From Umbelopsis isabellina (lineage: Eukaryota > Mucoromycota > Umbelopsidomycetes > Umbelopsidales > Umbelopsidaceae), in assembly GCA_016758905.1 (NCBI GenBank), contig JAEPQZ010000021.1, positions 124,001 through 188,000 of the forward strand: 64,000 bases of DNA, read 5' to 3'. Made by a program: the position numbers and the translations under genes. Below, one piece after another: positions 24,976 to 39,501 of this stretch. The stretch's first letter is position 1. Each line of letters starts with the position of its first letter. Below the pieces are notes generated by a model that saw nothing but the letters and a program-made list of their open reading frames with translations, had not been told where the DNA came from and made no database searches.

Positions 24976-27481
24976 TTAAGAGGAATTGGGCTCAGCCGTA
25001 GAAGCCAATACTGGATTTGGACTCTGGTTATCACGGAACTGGTCCGCACCTCCGTATCTTTGACGTCTCCTAGCATCATCCAACAAAGCTTGTTCTTCAT
25101 CAGCATCCAAATGGTCATCTGTTTCATCATCCACGTTGTTGCGAGGACTTTTGAACAGTGCTGCTACAAATCCTAATACAAAAATGGTCAAGAAAGCCCA
25201 TTGCGAATAGTAAAAGAACATGCCAAAGAATGGTGTGTTGATGATAATTCGATCAATGATGGTAGACACTATTGTTGGTGTACAGATATCTAAGCGAACG
25301 AAGCAACAGTTTAATTTTACAATACGGATCTTCAGCCCCCTTCCCTCCTGCCCCGTGCCCCGTTGATCTGATTTCCGCTTTGACTTACCTGTGGGTGCAT
25401 AAATGTCACAAGGTACGATCAAGTTAGGTTTGCCCGTACAATTACGGACATGGTCCATAGTACTGTTACACTAGATGACAAGTAGAAAGTGAGTAGGAAA
25501 TGACAAATCAACTCGGGCTGTGCTAAAGCAGTACGACGACTTACGTAAACTTGCGATCCAAAGTGCGAATAACCTGGTGCCACTACAGCTGTTAATGTAT
25601 AATTCAGAGCCAACAAACTCAGTGTGAGCAAAATCGTGCAGCACATCAACCCCTGCGGAGCAGTGGCTCGCTTTTGGATACGGTATAATTGCACCCACAA
25701 AAATCTCACACCCATTGTGATAATTCCTGTCATGGTGGCCATGAAAAAGTACAGAATCAAGGCGATCATGAATACATAGTCCAGTGGGAAAAACTTTAAA
25801 TGATCAAACATGGATTAGGATATCATGCTTCATACACCAATGAACTGTCCATGTTTTTGCCACTTACATTCGATAGCTTGACAAATATGTAGTTGATGGG
25901 ATTAAAAATCTCTGGGTGGCTGATGATATATCCACATTTGCTTCCACAAACTGAGTTAGCGACCTTGTCGATACTACCAAGAATAAGGTGATGTATTTAG
26001 TTTGGGCTTAGTGGACTATAGAACACGGGGACAAAGTGATGTGCAAGGAGGACCACTAAAAATGGCATGCAGTGAATAAAAATAAATGAGAAAATGCAAT
26101 TAACTTACATGGTCAAGAACATCGATACCACAATGACAAGTGTTAGTGCTAATAGAACCAATCCAATGACAAACTATGAGAATTGAGTTTAGCTAAGACG
26201 TATAGATTTTAGACTGATGGGTGGATCGATAACCAACCTCGAAGGGTCTGGCAATCTTGGCCAATTTCTGCCAGAAACTCTGTTCTTCTTCCTCAATGCC
26301 ACGACGACGGCGCAGTAATATGCTGGTGTGAATGGTTGTAAATAAGTTTAATCAAGCCAAAAGTAGTTATAGTATTGACAATAGCCGATTGCCCACTTAC
26401 CGTTCTTCATCTTCCAAGTTTTCCAGTCGGCGGAGATCTTTGGCCGACATACTTTCCGGAGATGCTTTGAGTTTGATAGCACGTTGCTGCTCTCGGCATT
26501 CCGAGAGGCGAGCATCGACATCCATTTCTTCCGTTTCCAAACGGCGACGGCCTTTGATCATATTGAAGGGCAAGATGGATAAGCCTGGAGCCTAAATATA
26601 AGCATTAGACACCGGCATACAAACATAACTGCAGTAACGTGCAGGGTTATACTTTACCGTATAACTAATGAAAACGAGCATGCCAACCAAAATAAGGCAA
26701 GCCAAAACAAATGCTACCATTTTCTCTGCATCTATTCATCATGCCAGGATATGAGTTACTTATGCTGCTGCCAAAACATTTGCATTATTGTATTGAGCTT
26801 ACTGCTTTGTGTCAAAATATGCTTGAACCAATCAAGATCATATCTGGGGTGATGGATGTTGGAGGTTCTAATGAACAGACCCAGTAAGAGCAAAATAACG
26901 CTGATGGCGACAAAAAATGAAGTGTATTTCATTGCCGCTGCAGTTCTTTGCCCCGAAGTAGACTCGTCGTCGGACTCTTCGTAATAAAAGTATGTGAATG
27001 GTATCACGAAGAAACTGAACACTCCGATCAGACTATAGCACACTACACAATGAAATTTTACAAGCCGGTCAATGGCCAAACAGCATCCTGTCACAAATAA
27101 TATACAGCACACTTACCATAGTAAATGATCTCGATTGTCAAAGTCATCCAGTACACAGTGTCTGGGTTAGCCCAATGCTTTTTAAGTCCGGTGCTATAAT
27201 CGACCGTGGACGAAACCAGAAAGATATCGACAGGGAGCAATGCCAGAGTAGCTAAGAGAAGACTGAGTCCGACGATGGTAACAATGGTGGCAAAGATTTC
27301 GGATTCATGTTTGTCCTGGTAATGGCGTGTAAACCCAATGCAGAAAACGACAAGTACCTACGGAGTGAAATAGAACAAGTTTAGCAATGCTGACACTGCA
27401 GGTCTACAACGTAATGCTGAGCAAACTTACACCAACGGCAATGCCGTAGGCGGCCCATGCGGCTCCTACTAAAGCTGGCAT
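24976..27481 (-). CDS. LMBD1-type lysosomal/vacuolar membrane protein (cobalamin export partner)
   Basis: Multi-pass membrane protein of the LMBR1-domain family. Human LMBD1 helps move cobalamin from lysosome to cytosol. Family signatures in order: MPALVGAAWAAYGIAVG (TM1), KHESEIFATIVTIVGLS, LLPVDIFLVSS, IPFTYFYYEESDDEST, MLVFISYTAPGLSILPFNMI, a charged cytosolic coiled region with RRRR, CGYIISHPEIFNPINYIF, PLDYVFMIALILYFFMAT and a C-terminal acidic tail. About nine membrane segments are visible. The ALLPVDIFLVS and YFYYEE motifs are diagnostic against the related LMBR1/limb-region group. The gene has about ten exons. The start is the first ATG before TM1, with the membrane-embedded N-terminus expected for the family. 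Transport function in fungi is inferred from family naming. Confidence 0.87.
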
Positions 27482-27768
27482 AATGAGGAGAGAGTGAAAA
27501 ACAAGCAGCTTTGCCAAAGCATGATTTTTGGCGGTATATTTCACAATTTCTATAAATGGCAAGTCGAGAAGGTCGTCACTGTGACATTTGTGCAAAATGC
27601 CACCGGATAGCAAAAAGCCTCAGCGAACATGTAACAAACATCATGTAAGAGGCGTGCTGTCATTGATAGGTATTATTTGCATGAACAGGAAAGAAAGAAA
27701 AAAAAACATTATGCACATTTGTGAGTGAATACAAAAAACAGAGTGAGTTGGCAATAAAGTGTGTAGAT

Positions 27769-29356
27769 CTATCGTTTACGTCTGGATGTGGCATTGGGGT
27801 TCTTCCTACCAAACCCAACCATATCGGTACCATACATGTTTCCGTTGATCTGCTTTCCGGGAGCCAAGTTGAAACTTGGCATGTAATCTGGATCGAAAGC
27901 ATTGACCTGCTTTTGCTTTCGTCGGCTCTTCATGGCTTTAACGTATTCCTTTTGATCCTCTCGAAGGACAATGTTATTTGCTTTGGTTCCACCTTGGGGT
28001 TTAGGGATATTATACTAACAAGAATATATTAGTGGCGATCTCAAATTCGTTCGCCATGTCTTTGATCTAACTCACCTTGGTTCCTCTCAGGTTATACTGG
28101 AAATTCTTTTTCATCCAATAGGTCACATTTCCGTATTGATCCGTGCTGCATGATGTACGCATCAACGAGGAATTACCGCACTTGGGGCAGAACTTCTTGT
28201 CCATGTCACTAGTAACATGGTAGCAAGCATGGCATCGCATAACCCAATTCTTGATTCGCTTGACACGCATACCATCAGTAGATACCAAGTTCAAATTCAT
28301 TTGCAATAGGACGTTCTTATCAAAGAAACATACCATGATTAGTACAAATGTATTACATATGATCATTTGATCGTATACTCGCAAAAATCTTACCTGCATA
28401 GCAAAATCTGCAGTAATACAGGCGGACTGCATTACTTGCGCTTTTTTCATTTTTCCTTCACCCTTGTGTCCGAGTTCTGCTGCTTTTTTCTCGATGACAT
28501 TGTCTGGCGTGATCCATTCGCCAGCGTCACTATCTTCATCGTCATCCTCTGGCATCTCCTCCACCTCAGCATTTTCATCGCCATTCTTAGTCTCTTCTAA
28601 ACTGAGATCTTGTAGCGATTCCTCAACTGGCTGTTGAACTGGTTGAGGTGCACGGTATGACTTGTTTTTTCCTCGGCCAGCCACTTCCCACCCATCATCC
28701 TCCTGTTCCTGCGTGTTGGTTTGATCGACATCAACGCTTGACTCATCCTGTGCGGCTTGACGAGGCTGCTTGTTATGAACCTTTGTCTGGGAGGATTCAA
28801 TTGTAATTAATATACTGTTGAGCATCCGAAAAGGCAACGTTCGGCAATGAGCTTACCTTAACAGGCTCTGTTCGCAAGCGTTTGTCTCCATTGGCTTGGA
28901 TCTCGAGCATATGAGTCAATGCCAAAACCTTCAAATCTACAGTAGACAGAGTTGCGAAATCTCCAGTCTTTCGGGAAAAATCGACAACTGTAAAACAGAG
29001 TTAGGCAATGATGGAGTGTAAGCATTTGACAAGCCAAAATACTTGCCGGCTTTCATGGATTCTTCGGAAGGTGTGATAAGTTCCAATTCAAATGGAAGCT
29101 TTTTGATATATTCTCTGGATTGCTTATCACGAATCTCGGATACTACTTCAGGGATAGTGCAGAATCGCTCGGCAAGGTGTCGCAACGGGGTGCCTTTCAG
29201 CAATGGAGCGGAATCAATTACCAAAGCTATAATGTGATCCTTTTCCGGTTGAGTTTTTTCCGGGGCTGCAGCGGCAGCTTCAACCTCTACATTGTCAACA
29301 ACAACATTCTCGTCGTCTGCAACGACGTTGGCAGTATCTGGGGTTTTCGGATCCAT
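27769..29356 (-). CDS. NOB1: NOB1 20S pre-rRNA D-site endonuclease
   Basis: Endonuclease that cuts the 3' end of 18S rRNA (site D) in the late 40S precursor. The PIN domain starts near residue 40 (HIIALVIDSAPLLKG, with the catalytic Asp) and continues IPEVVSEIRDKQSREYI, VDFSRKTGDFATLSTVDLKV. A central acidic region precedes the zinc ribbon (CHACYHVTSDMDKKFCPKCG) and the conserved end (YNIPKPQGGTKANNIVLREDQ, then a basic C-terminus). The first in-frame ATG is MDPKTP at 29356. One intron (29046-28988, 59 nt) has a GC-AG border, with GCAAGT as donor, supported by perfect continuity of the PIN domain across it. Divergent from RAD1 with a 218-bp shared promoter. Confidence 0.93.
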
Positions 29357-29574
29357 TTGCTGACCAATGATTAGAACAAGCTTTGAACGATCTTTTTTCT
29401 CCAAAATTTTTTTGTTAAAGCCCAGCCGAGCAAATGCCAAAAAGGCTGGCAATTTTTTGTGACGGTTCTCTGTTCGTTCGAAACCTGCTCGCGATCACTA
29501 ATGGTGAGTGTGGTGACATTCAGGGCTTAAGGAATTGAAGTTATTTTTCAAATTGACCATGAGTTGACCAGGTC
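29357..29574. promoter_or_regulatory. Bidirectional promoter NOB1 (-) / RAD1 (+)
   Basis: The 218-bp head-to-head spacer contains an imperfect hairpin formed by CCAGCC and GGCTGG arms near 29423-29449. No clear TATA box. Confidence 0.5.
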
Positions 29575-30874
29575 ATGGAAATGCCGGAGCCACTTTTCTC
29601 AGGTGAGCTTAACAGCATTCGACCGTTGCTGACCATGCTGAAAGCAATTCAGATCAAAGGAGTAAGTCTCGTGCTATCCTATACTCTTCGAAGCAATATG
29701 CAGCGATCCTCATACCCAACAAACTCCCAGTACATTACATGTACAATAGATCCACAAGTCATTACGTTTGTTGCTCAAGATATGCATTCTATAAAGGCTA
29801 CAGCTTATATGCGGAGAGAACATTTCTCGAGATATCGATATACGGGCTCCGACGATGACCCGCCACCACAGTTCACTGTCGGCTCAGATGCTCTCATAGG
29901 GTGTCTTAGTATCATAGCATCAAACTCAAATGATGCATGCAAAGTGAAGTATGCTGGGGAAGGCGCCGTTTTGGAATTCAGGTACCTGATCCGCCGAGAT
30001 GTCTATATATCAAATCCAGTGCTAACTTGAGGTTTTGTAGAGGAGAAAACAAAGACGCAGTGGAAATATGCATGCTGAAAACAATGGAACCGGAAGATGA
30101 GGTGATTGGATTAACTACGGGTCAAGACATTGACTGGCTTCAAGCTACACTTATGAAAAGTGACTGGTTGCAAGATGCTCTGAGCGACTTGGACTCGACG
30201 TGCGACTCGGTGACATTTCATGTATCGCCAAACGACCAATTTTTCCGACTGTCTGCCAACGGAGAGAGTGGGGAATGGAATGTATGCATTTTATATTACC
30301 TGCAAACGATTGTGATTGATCATTAACGTCGTCGTGGTAACTTGTCAGATGGAATATCCTGCTGATTCGGACGCATTTCTGGAATTTCAAGCCGAAACAG
30401 AAGTCAAGTTCAGGTAATAAGGCAGCGAGTCGCAGCATTCTTAGATTAAATACAACAATCAGAATTCAACTTGACTATGACTAGCAGTGATCATTACTAA
30501 CCGTAACTATAGCTATAGATACTCTCATATTGCACTTTGCAAGAAGGCACTTGAAATTTCAGAAAATGTATCATTACGTACAGACCCATACGGCTTTCTC
30601 GGAATGCTGGTAAGTTCAGAATCAAGCGATAGGATGATTGAAAAAATGACTTAAACTTTTTGCTAGTTCTCGGTAGAGACATCATCCAAGGAAGCATATG
30701 TTGAATTCATTGTGAGTTTTTGCGGATTAGCGTCGAAAGGGTTCACCTAAAATCTCGCTTTTTGTTCTAATCATGAATTACCTTTATTTCTTTCGATCAA
30801 AAAAACTTTAGATTACGCCATTAGATGAAGACACATTACCCACACAAAGTAACCGAGCATCATCTATTGCATAG
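29575..30874 (+). CDS. RAD1: RAD1-type subunit of the 9-1-1 checkpoint clamp
   Basis: PCNA-like clamp subunit (Rad9-Rad1-Hus1) loaded at damaged DNA to activate checkpoint kinases. The protein reads MEMPEPLFSGELN, LLTMLKAIQIKG, then after intron 1 YITCTIDPQVITFVAQDMHSI, a region matching RAD1's TxxGIKVTVEN strand, followed by FTVGSDALIGCLSIIAS. Later exons give LQDALSDLDSTCDSVTFHVS, PNDQFFRLSANGESG, SLRTDPYGFLGMLFSVETSS and the end VEFIITPLDEDTLP. The length is about 280 aa, as expected. The penultimate segments align with human RAD1 SIRTDNRGFLSLQYMI. Intron 1 keeps the frame open if unspliced, but the inserted residues do not fit the fold. Confidence 0.88.
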
Positions 30875-30981
30875 CAGCAGAAACCGAACAGTAACAATGC
30901 ATACACTTAATAGTGCACGCTGTAAACCCTTTGTAGAAATTTTAGCTTGTCCTCGCCCCTGATTTTTTTTCTGAAAAATAA

Positions 30982-33099
<2,118 letters not shown>

Positions 33100-33839
33100 T
33101 AAGACAATCCATGTTCACAATGTAGAAGCTACGTTTTGTCCATCACGGGAGGTTAATGAATCTACACATAGCTTTTTTTTTTTCAATATAATTTTTTTTT
33201 TCTCATCCTGTAAGGTGTGAAAGACTTGGGCCATGGAATCATGAACCAATGAGATTACGCGATTTGTTTGTGCCTGCGATTTTTACATTCCCTTTCCTGT
33301 CTGGGGTTTCCTTTTTGGAAAGCGTGTCCCCTTTTAGGTTATGGGATTTGAGCGATATTTTTCATTCATGTCATTTAGTTTTTTTTTCACAAGAGATAAA
33401 TGAATCAGTAAAACGTTGTCTTGAGATTGAAAGAAAAATAGAATCCCTCATGGATCATATCAAATGATGAGATTTAAATGTACGAACTAGGTAAAGAACG
33501 GAAGGCTGAGCTTAACTGACCATAGTTTTTGCTGAACTTTGATGTGAGGAGGTCGTGACATGATTCGTGTAAATTGCATCACTTTCCTATCTAGCTGGCC
33601 TGAACGCACCAGTCAGCCAGTCGTACCTGAGAATAATTACTTGTCTTGTATAAAAAGGACCAGGCAGTTGACCTCCACAGAAAATAAAACTTTCTTTCAT
33701 CTTTTCCCTTCTTTCCTCTTTCTCTTCACCTGGTAGAATTTACCATACCCCACATCGCATAGATATATTAACTTATATCTAAATTCAATTGCGTCCGCGC
33801 CGTATATCTTAATTCAGATCGACAAAAGTTTCTGCCTCC
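33100..33839. other. Intergenic: Ecl1-like promoter
   Basis: 740 bp between two plus-strand genes, with T-rich runs near 33170-33200 and a TATAAAAA at 33649-33656, about 190 bp before the Ecl1-like ATG. A CAGTCAGCCAGTC repeat sits just upstream of the TATA box. No gene supported. Confidence 0.5.
33649..33656 (+). promoter_or_regulatory. TATA box of the Ecl1-like gene
   Basis: TATAAAAA, followed by a long CT-rich leader. A TATA box suits a stress- or nutrient-regulated gene. The distance to the ATG is 184 bp. Confidence 0.5.
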
Positions 33840-34290
33840 ATGAGCAATCTCAATTGGTGTACTTTTTGTGATAATGCCATCAATCCCTTCTCGGTATGTG
33901 GTTGTCTATTGCATGAATATGTTGAATTTTGACAAAGACATTGGAAAACTCACACACATCAATCGACAACAGAATTCGTTATATTGTAGTGAGGCTTGCC
34001 TAAGAGGTGACGCATTGAATCACCATCCGCTGTTGGGATACGACTTTTCCGAACTGCAGGATTTTCCCCGTAGAAGCAGCACAAGCAGTACTAGTCAATC
34101 ACCCGCACTATCTATATCAGGGCTGTCGTCTGCATCGTCGTCTCCCATTCCATCATATACCTTGCCTTCAGCATTGCCACCATCATCTCAGATGACGACT
34201 CCACAACTTAAATTATCTCCGCCTCTGTTTGAATTGAACCAACCAGCCTTGGTAAAGCGACCCATGGCAAAGACTTCGCTGCCATACTGA
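33840..34290 (+). CDS. Ecl1-family small zinc protein (lifespan/stress regulator-like)
   Basis: 123 aa from two exons (33840-33893 and 33973-34290). The N-terminus has the Ecl1 zinc motif split by the intron: NWCTFCDNAINPF, then NSLYCSEACLRGDA, i.e. CxxC followed by YCSxxC. S. pombe Ecl1-3 are short nuclear or cytosolic proteins that extend chronological lifespan and respond to sulfur and zinc limitation. The rest here is a Ser/Pro-rich tail (RRSSTSSTSQSPALSISG) without known domains, longer than in yeast Ecl1. An ORF starting inside the intron is not needed. Family membership rests on the Cys pattern alone, so function is inferred. Confidence 0.72.
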
Positions 34291-35081
34291 GAGAAAAAAA
34301 AACGTATAATCTCACAAAAAACTGTACATATACCCGCTCTTCTTCATAACAGCTACCGGTTTTTTGTTTTTCTTGATCCTTCCTCTCTGCAAAGTGTAAA
34401 TTGTTTTATTTATTTTAAGTTTTTTTCTTTTGGTCAAATGTTCGTTTTTTGTATTTTCTTTGATTTTCAGTAGACGGAACGCCTTGTTCTCACAATCCAT
34501 AAAAGCTATACATCCATGAAAGCAATTATAAAAAAGGGAAATGCCTCCTTTTGTGACAAAAAGATGCCATCACGTTTCACTAGGAGCCCTGTTTGCAATG
34601 AAAGGCCGCTTTCCCATATCCTTGGGGGGCAACCACTTTACTCATAGAAACTCACATGGTGTGAACCTTCCACCTCCTTTGATTGGTGAAAAACCGTCAT
34701 GTACCAATCGGACTGTACTCCACAATTTTCAATGCATCTTTGGTTTAGCCGTCCGCCCCGCCGCCCTCGTGGGATCAACCAGACCCCAATTGGGCATGCA
34801 TCTCATCTATATCACAGTTCCGTTTAGAAATGATTTAATATAAATATATTTTTTTCTACTATTACTCTTAGGGAATGTGAACTGCTACAATGGTTTTAAA
34901 ATAATTACAAAAGAATCATGTAACATGACAAGCAACGTGTGGGGTAAGGAGCTTTTTGCACTTTTACAAAATGTTATAGGGGAGAAAAAAGGACAGTAGG
35001 GGTGGAATAAAAAGGTATAGATATTGTGGGTGGGTGGTATGATGATATTAATGTAACAGACAGGGCGTTGTATGTTGCTAC
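34291..35081. other. Convergent intergenic spacer, Ecl1-like / GPCR
   Basis: About 790 bp, mostly AT-rich, with a GC-richer island near 34560-34790 that contains ATTGG/CCAAT pentamers. A 100-codon ORF there (34541) has no recognisable motif. No gene supported. Confidence 0.45.
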
Positions 35082-38000
35082 TTATCGCGGAGGCTTATAA
35101 TTGTTCAGAGATTGTGATAGATCAGCGTATAGATCCAAGCGTTCATCCATATTACATTCACTTCCACGACGTCTTGAATCGTCTGATTCCTGTGGAACCA
35201 TACGCCGTGGTGACGAACGAGCGTTTTGACGAAGCTCAGCTGCGACACGTTCCAGCGGGTGCTGCGTGGTAGTGGACGAAGTATGTGAAGACTGGTCGCC
35301 ATAACCTTCAAAAGCGAACGTGATATCATCGTCCAGTCCATTCATTAAGCTTGTGCTTTGTTCGGCGAGAGGGAAGGTGGAAGATTTGTTGAGGACTGAC
35401 CGTGTTTTATGGGACAGTACCGTAAGATAACCTCCTGAACTTTGGCCACCACTCTCCGTACTACCAGCCAGACTACTGCCCAACGTATTCTCACTGGGTC
35501 GGCGGTCTAACAAATGTTGGTGAGAAATACCAGATTCTAAAGCATGGGTGTTGGTGACATCGCTGTCGTCACATTCCTCAATGGTTATATCCTGTAGTCC
35601 GCCCGCCACCGCTGCTGAACCCCGACCAAGGGCCAGGAACGATGAGGAATTGAACAATGTACCAGAGTCATGCCGACGGTCGAACCATGAACGCCACGTA
35701 TCCAGAGACTCGCGATCATGCACCTGGATGTACGCATCGTACCATCCCACTCCATGCACCTTGAACACGTAGTTACCTGGATCGCACGATATCACCGACG
35801 TATGGGTATAAGCAAAGATACTGCCTCGTGATGACTTGGCCTAAAATAAGAATTAGACAAACACAATGGTTACTCAAAAAATTTGGCTTTTCGTCGAACA
35901 CTTGTGACAGAAAATCAGCAACTCACGGAAAAGTATGAGAAATAGCCAGACCATGGGAATACCATAATGTGAAGCATATCCCACTGAGCAAGGAACGGGA
36001 AATAGCGAAACACGCGTCGCATAGGCATCTTTCCTTCATGTGCTTCAACAAAACTACCTGTAGTTTTTCCATTCTCGTCTACAAATGTGCTGCCCAAGCT
36101 ACCCTTGCGATGACGCGCCAACATCGGCGGTTCCGAAGCAAGGATCTGATCTAAGCTGATCAACTCTCCATCAGGAACACTGTCGAGGTTACCATGTAGT
36201 TGGAATCCTGACGTCATTGCCTGACCATGGCCGTTTGAGTGTTTGGTTTCTACATCGTTGCTCGATCCAGTCGGGCTCATATGATGATGAATATTTTCAT
36301 TTCGCTTGCGTTTAAAGAATTCGTGAAGTTTGGGTAGGAACAAAATCAAGAACGACACGCTGCATCCCCATAAAATCGTAACCACTGTGATATAAAACCG
36401 GGTGAAGTAGTCTAACATGGTATTGACAGTGACGATGAATCCAATCATTGCGGAAAACATGATGTTGCTAAACATTGATAATTAGTTGATGCCAAACCAA
36501 AACGAGTGATGATGCATGTGCTTAGTGCTGCGAATTGATTGAGCTTGCTACTTACTAGACGGAGAATCCAATTTGACGACATTCATTGTACTTGCTATAG
36601 TTGACACCCACTAGCCGCGTCTTGTAAGCCAGGAAAGTGGCAAATGCGACTAACAACGCAGAAAATGTTGCTTCTAATGCTTGGAACGGAACTTTGGCGG
36701 AACTAGTAGTATCGCACGACCAATAGTATTGCGTGCTGGAGACCACTACTGCTGTAGGTGTGGGAGGCGCCACTACCAGGCTGATACCAGCTATGAGCTG
36801 AGAGAGTGAAATACGCGAGATTAGAGAAGGTATGATCTGGCGCATGCAGGATAGAATGCATGTACTTACCATGCTTGCAGCAACGATGCCACCAGAGGCT
36901 TTAATCAATTGAATATCGGTAATGACAGTGCGAGTAATAAAAATGTTGTTAAAGATGCGATAGATTCTAAAATTTTTGGCCACCATGTTGCTAACAAAAA
37001 GAAAAAAAAAGCAAACATCATTAGTTGGTCACGACAATTCGAACATGACCTGTTTGTGCATATATATAAACTTACCCTAGCACCAAGACAAATCCAAGGT
37101 TGAAGACAATGGGAGACACGTAGCAAGTGATGGTAGTGGGCACCCCGATCATCAGGATGACATTGGCATAGGTTAGCATAAATCCAATGAGTTCCAGGCA
37201 GCAAAAGATGGGACTGGAAGCCTTGAACACATGATGTTTCCGGAATATAATAACGAGCAACATGGTCCCAAATGCAAATAGAATGCCCGCTGCAGAGATG
37301 ATAAATATAACCATGCCAGCTGGACTTGATATGGACGGATTTAGAGCCATACTTGGAGGAGAATCAGCCGGCTTCTATGAGAGTTGCGTTCAGCATAAGG
37401 TGAGCACCTGAATTTTGAATAAGAATTTCAAATATAATTTGCTTACATTGTATGAGCCGCCAGCATACATTGGACGTGCAGTCAACGTCATGTTCCCGCT
37501 GACACTGTTGCCAATAACGACTTGTTGGCCCCATTGCATGTTATAAATAAGAAAATTTCTGTATAAAAACAAATTATAAAGCTTCAGTACACTATTATAA
37601 TGCAAGTACTTAAGCTGGTTTGCTTCTCTTTTTACTTACGACTGTGTGACATCGCCATTGGAATCGAAGATCATTGGACCTTCCGGGCCAACATATCCAA
37701 CATTGAAAGCCAGCGGGGTCATATATTGACCCAACTGACCTGTGGCCAGTTGGCTAAGAGCAACCGAGGAATTTGTTGCATTAGACAATGTGAGGTTAAA
37801 ACCATCTGCCATGGTCCACATACAGGAGTATGCCAAGCTGCAAGAATCGTATTAAAGGTTAGATTTGGGTCAGCATGACGTTAAGTTTGATAACATGCAG
37901 CAACACAGCAGCTTACCCTTCATTAGTGGTAATGTTGCGAACTCCAGCGTACGGGTAACTGCAGCGAGCAAATAACTAGTTATAACATTCACTCCTAATT

Positions 38001-39501
38001 AATTTTCCAATACCGACTGCTCAATGGACTTACTCTGTAGGATCAAGAGCTGCCCAACGGTCAAGAAAACTTTCGTAAGGCGGGTAACCATCTGGAGTAA
38101 GCCATGTATCAAAAAGCACGACGCCGGTAAAAGTTCGGTTGAAATCGATTAATGACAGGTTAGTGGCCTGTAGTGCTTCTACCATCATTGGATCGGATGC
38201 AGAAGCAATGGCCGAAGCTACATTTGGTGTTGACGCTGTGCCATTCTGGATGCGTTGTGTGAGATCCCCATTGTAGTCGTCAACAGCGTCTTCCAGATCT
38301 GACCCAACTGCGCCAATCAGCAGCCACACATAGTTACTATTTAAGTAGCCCATGCTTGCAGCCTGCACCATGATGGCATTCTGAGCGTCACCGACAGCCG
38401 CAACGATAATGATTCGAGCTCCAGATTGGGTGAAATTAGTAATGGTAGACGTCAAATCGGATTGTACTCCATTTTTGTAGAATGCTTGATAGGTCACAAC
38501 ATGAATATCCATCAGGCCGGCTTTGATGATGGCTTCTTCGCATACTGTCGGACATTGAAATCGGCCAGAGAAGGTCAGATCATTGGTGCATGCAAGTCAT
38601 GTAAAGGATGAGGCTTGCTATACTTACATTGTTGACCAAGGGCATCGTCCGAATAAAGGATGGATACCTTGCTCCAGCCTTGTTTTGCGACATATGCCAG
38701 CATGGTATCAGCAAAAATAATTTGTGTGGGGATGGTTCTGAAGAAATATTTATATTGGCTCTTATCAGACAGGGAGACTGCGAAACAAAGGTTAATTATG
38801 GATATCTTGGTTTTTGTTGTAAAACGTGAATGAAATCTGTACTCACTGGCACTTGCAGAAAATGAGCATTGTGGAATTTGTAAAGTTCCAGTCATCAAGG
38901 CGCTAAGGCTGGTCCAGGAACTAGACACATCGCCAATCACTCCCACAACGCCTTGTTGTAACAGCGTGACGGCTGCATATACAGCGTTGGTTACAGCTGC
39001 TTGATCTAGTCCAGTGGTTGGGTATGAATCTTTCTCAATGAGTGTAATGTAAGCGCCTGGGATGGCTCCCTGTTTATTAATTTCGTTTGCTGCCATGCGT
39101 ATTGCTGATGTTCCACTAGTTGATGTCAAAAAAGTTTATACATATTTAAAATATTCCTACAGCCGCAGAACGATGCACTTACCCCCATACGATTTCACGG
39201 GTAAAGTTATCCTGTGTCTGACTGAAAGGCAGTAGTATACCGACCTAGAAGTTGATATAAGTAACATGTTGCTTTTGATGTTTTTCTTTTTGTCATCACA
39301 GCTAATAGCTATTAATATTACTTTAATTTCGGTAAGGTTTTGTGTATTTATATTGGGCCGTATGATAGTAGAGCCGTTTCCCACCGTGATGATAGTCGAT
39401 CCATCCTGAGATATATATGATGTTGTACTATTTGCTCCATTGGTTGAAGGGACGGTATGGTTGGATAAAATATTGGTGGAGTTTAGTGATGATATGGACA
39501 T
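35082..39501 (-). CDS. GABA-B-like class C GPCR with Venus-flytrap domain and PH-like tail
   Basis: Plasma-membrane receptor of about 1,000 aa in many exons. The N-terminal half is a periplasmic-binding/ANF-receptor (Venus flytrap) domain: VGILLPFSQTQDNF, AIRMAANEINKQGAIPG, VVGVIGDVSSSWTSLSALM, PQCSFSASAS, KYFFRTIPTQIIFADTML, GWSKVSILYSDDALGQQ and IIIVAAVGDAQNAIMVQAAS. It has many N-glycosylation sequons. Seven membrane segments follow (AGMVIFIISAAGILFAFG through TVVTILWGCSVSFLILFLPKL, with the class C PKL end). The cytosolic tail holds a segment (about 36037-35675) with the spacing of a PH domain, ending DTWRSWF, then a Ser-rich region. The ATG at 39501 gives no signal peptide, but the same frame upstream encodes a hydrophobic leader without an ATG. 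Ligand unknown. Confidence 0.9.

Noticed and set aside
29662-29727. Reading straight through intron 1 of RAD1
   Set aside because: The frame stays open but the inserted residues (LVLSYTLRSN...) have no counterpart in RAD1; the GT-AG splice restores the family sequence.
34541-34843. 100-codon ATG ORF on the plus strand between the Ecl1-like and GPCR genes
   Set aside because: No known motif; a TATA-like sequence is only about 14 bp from the ATG, too close for a promoter.
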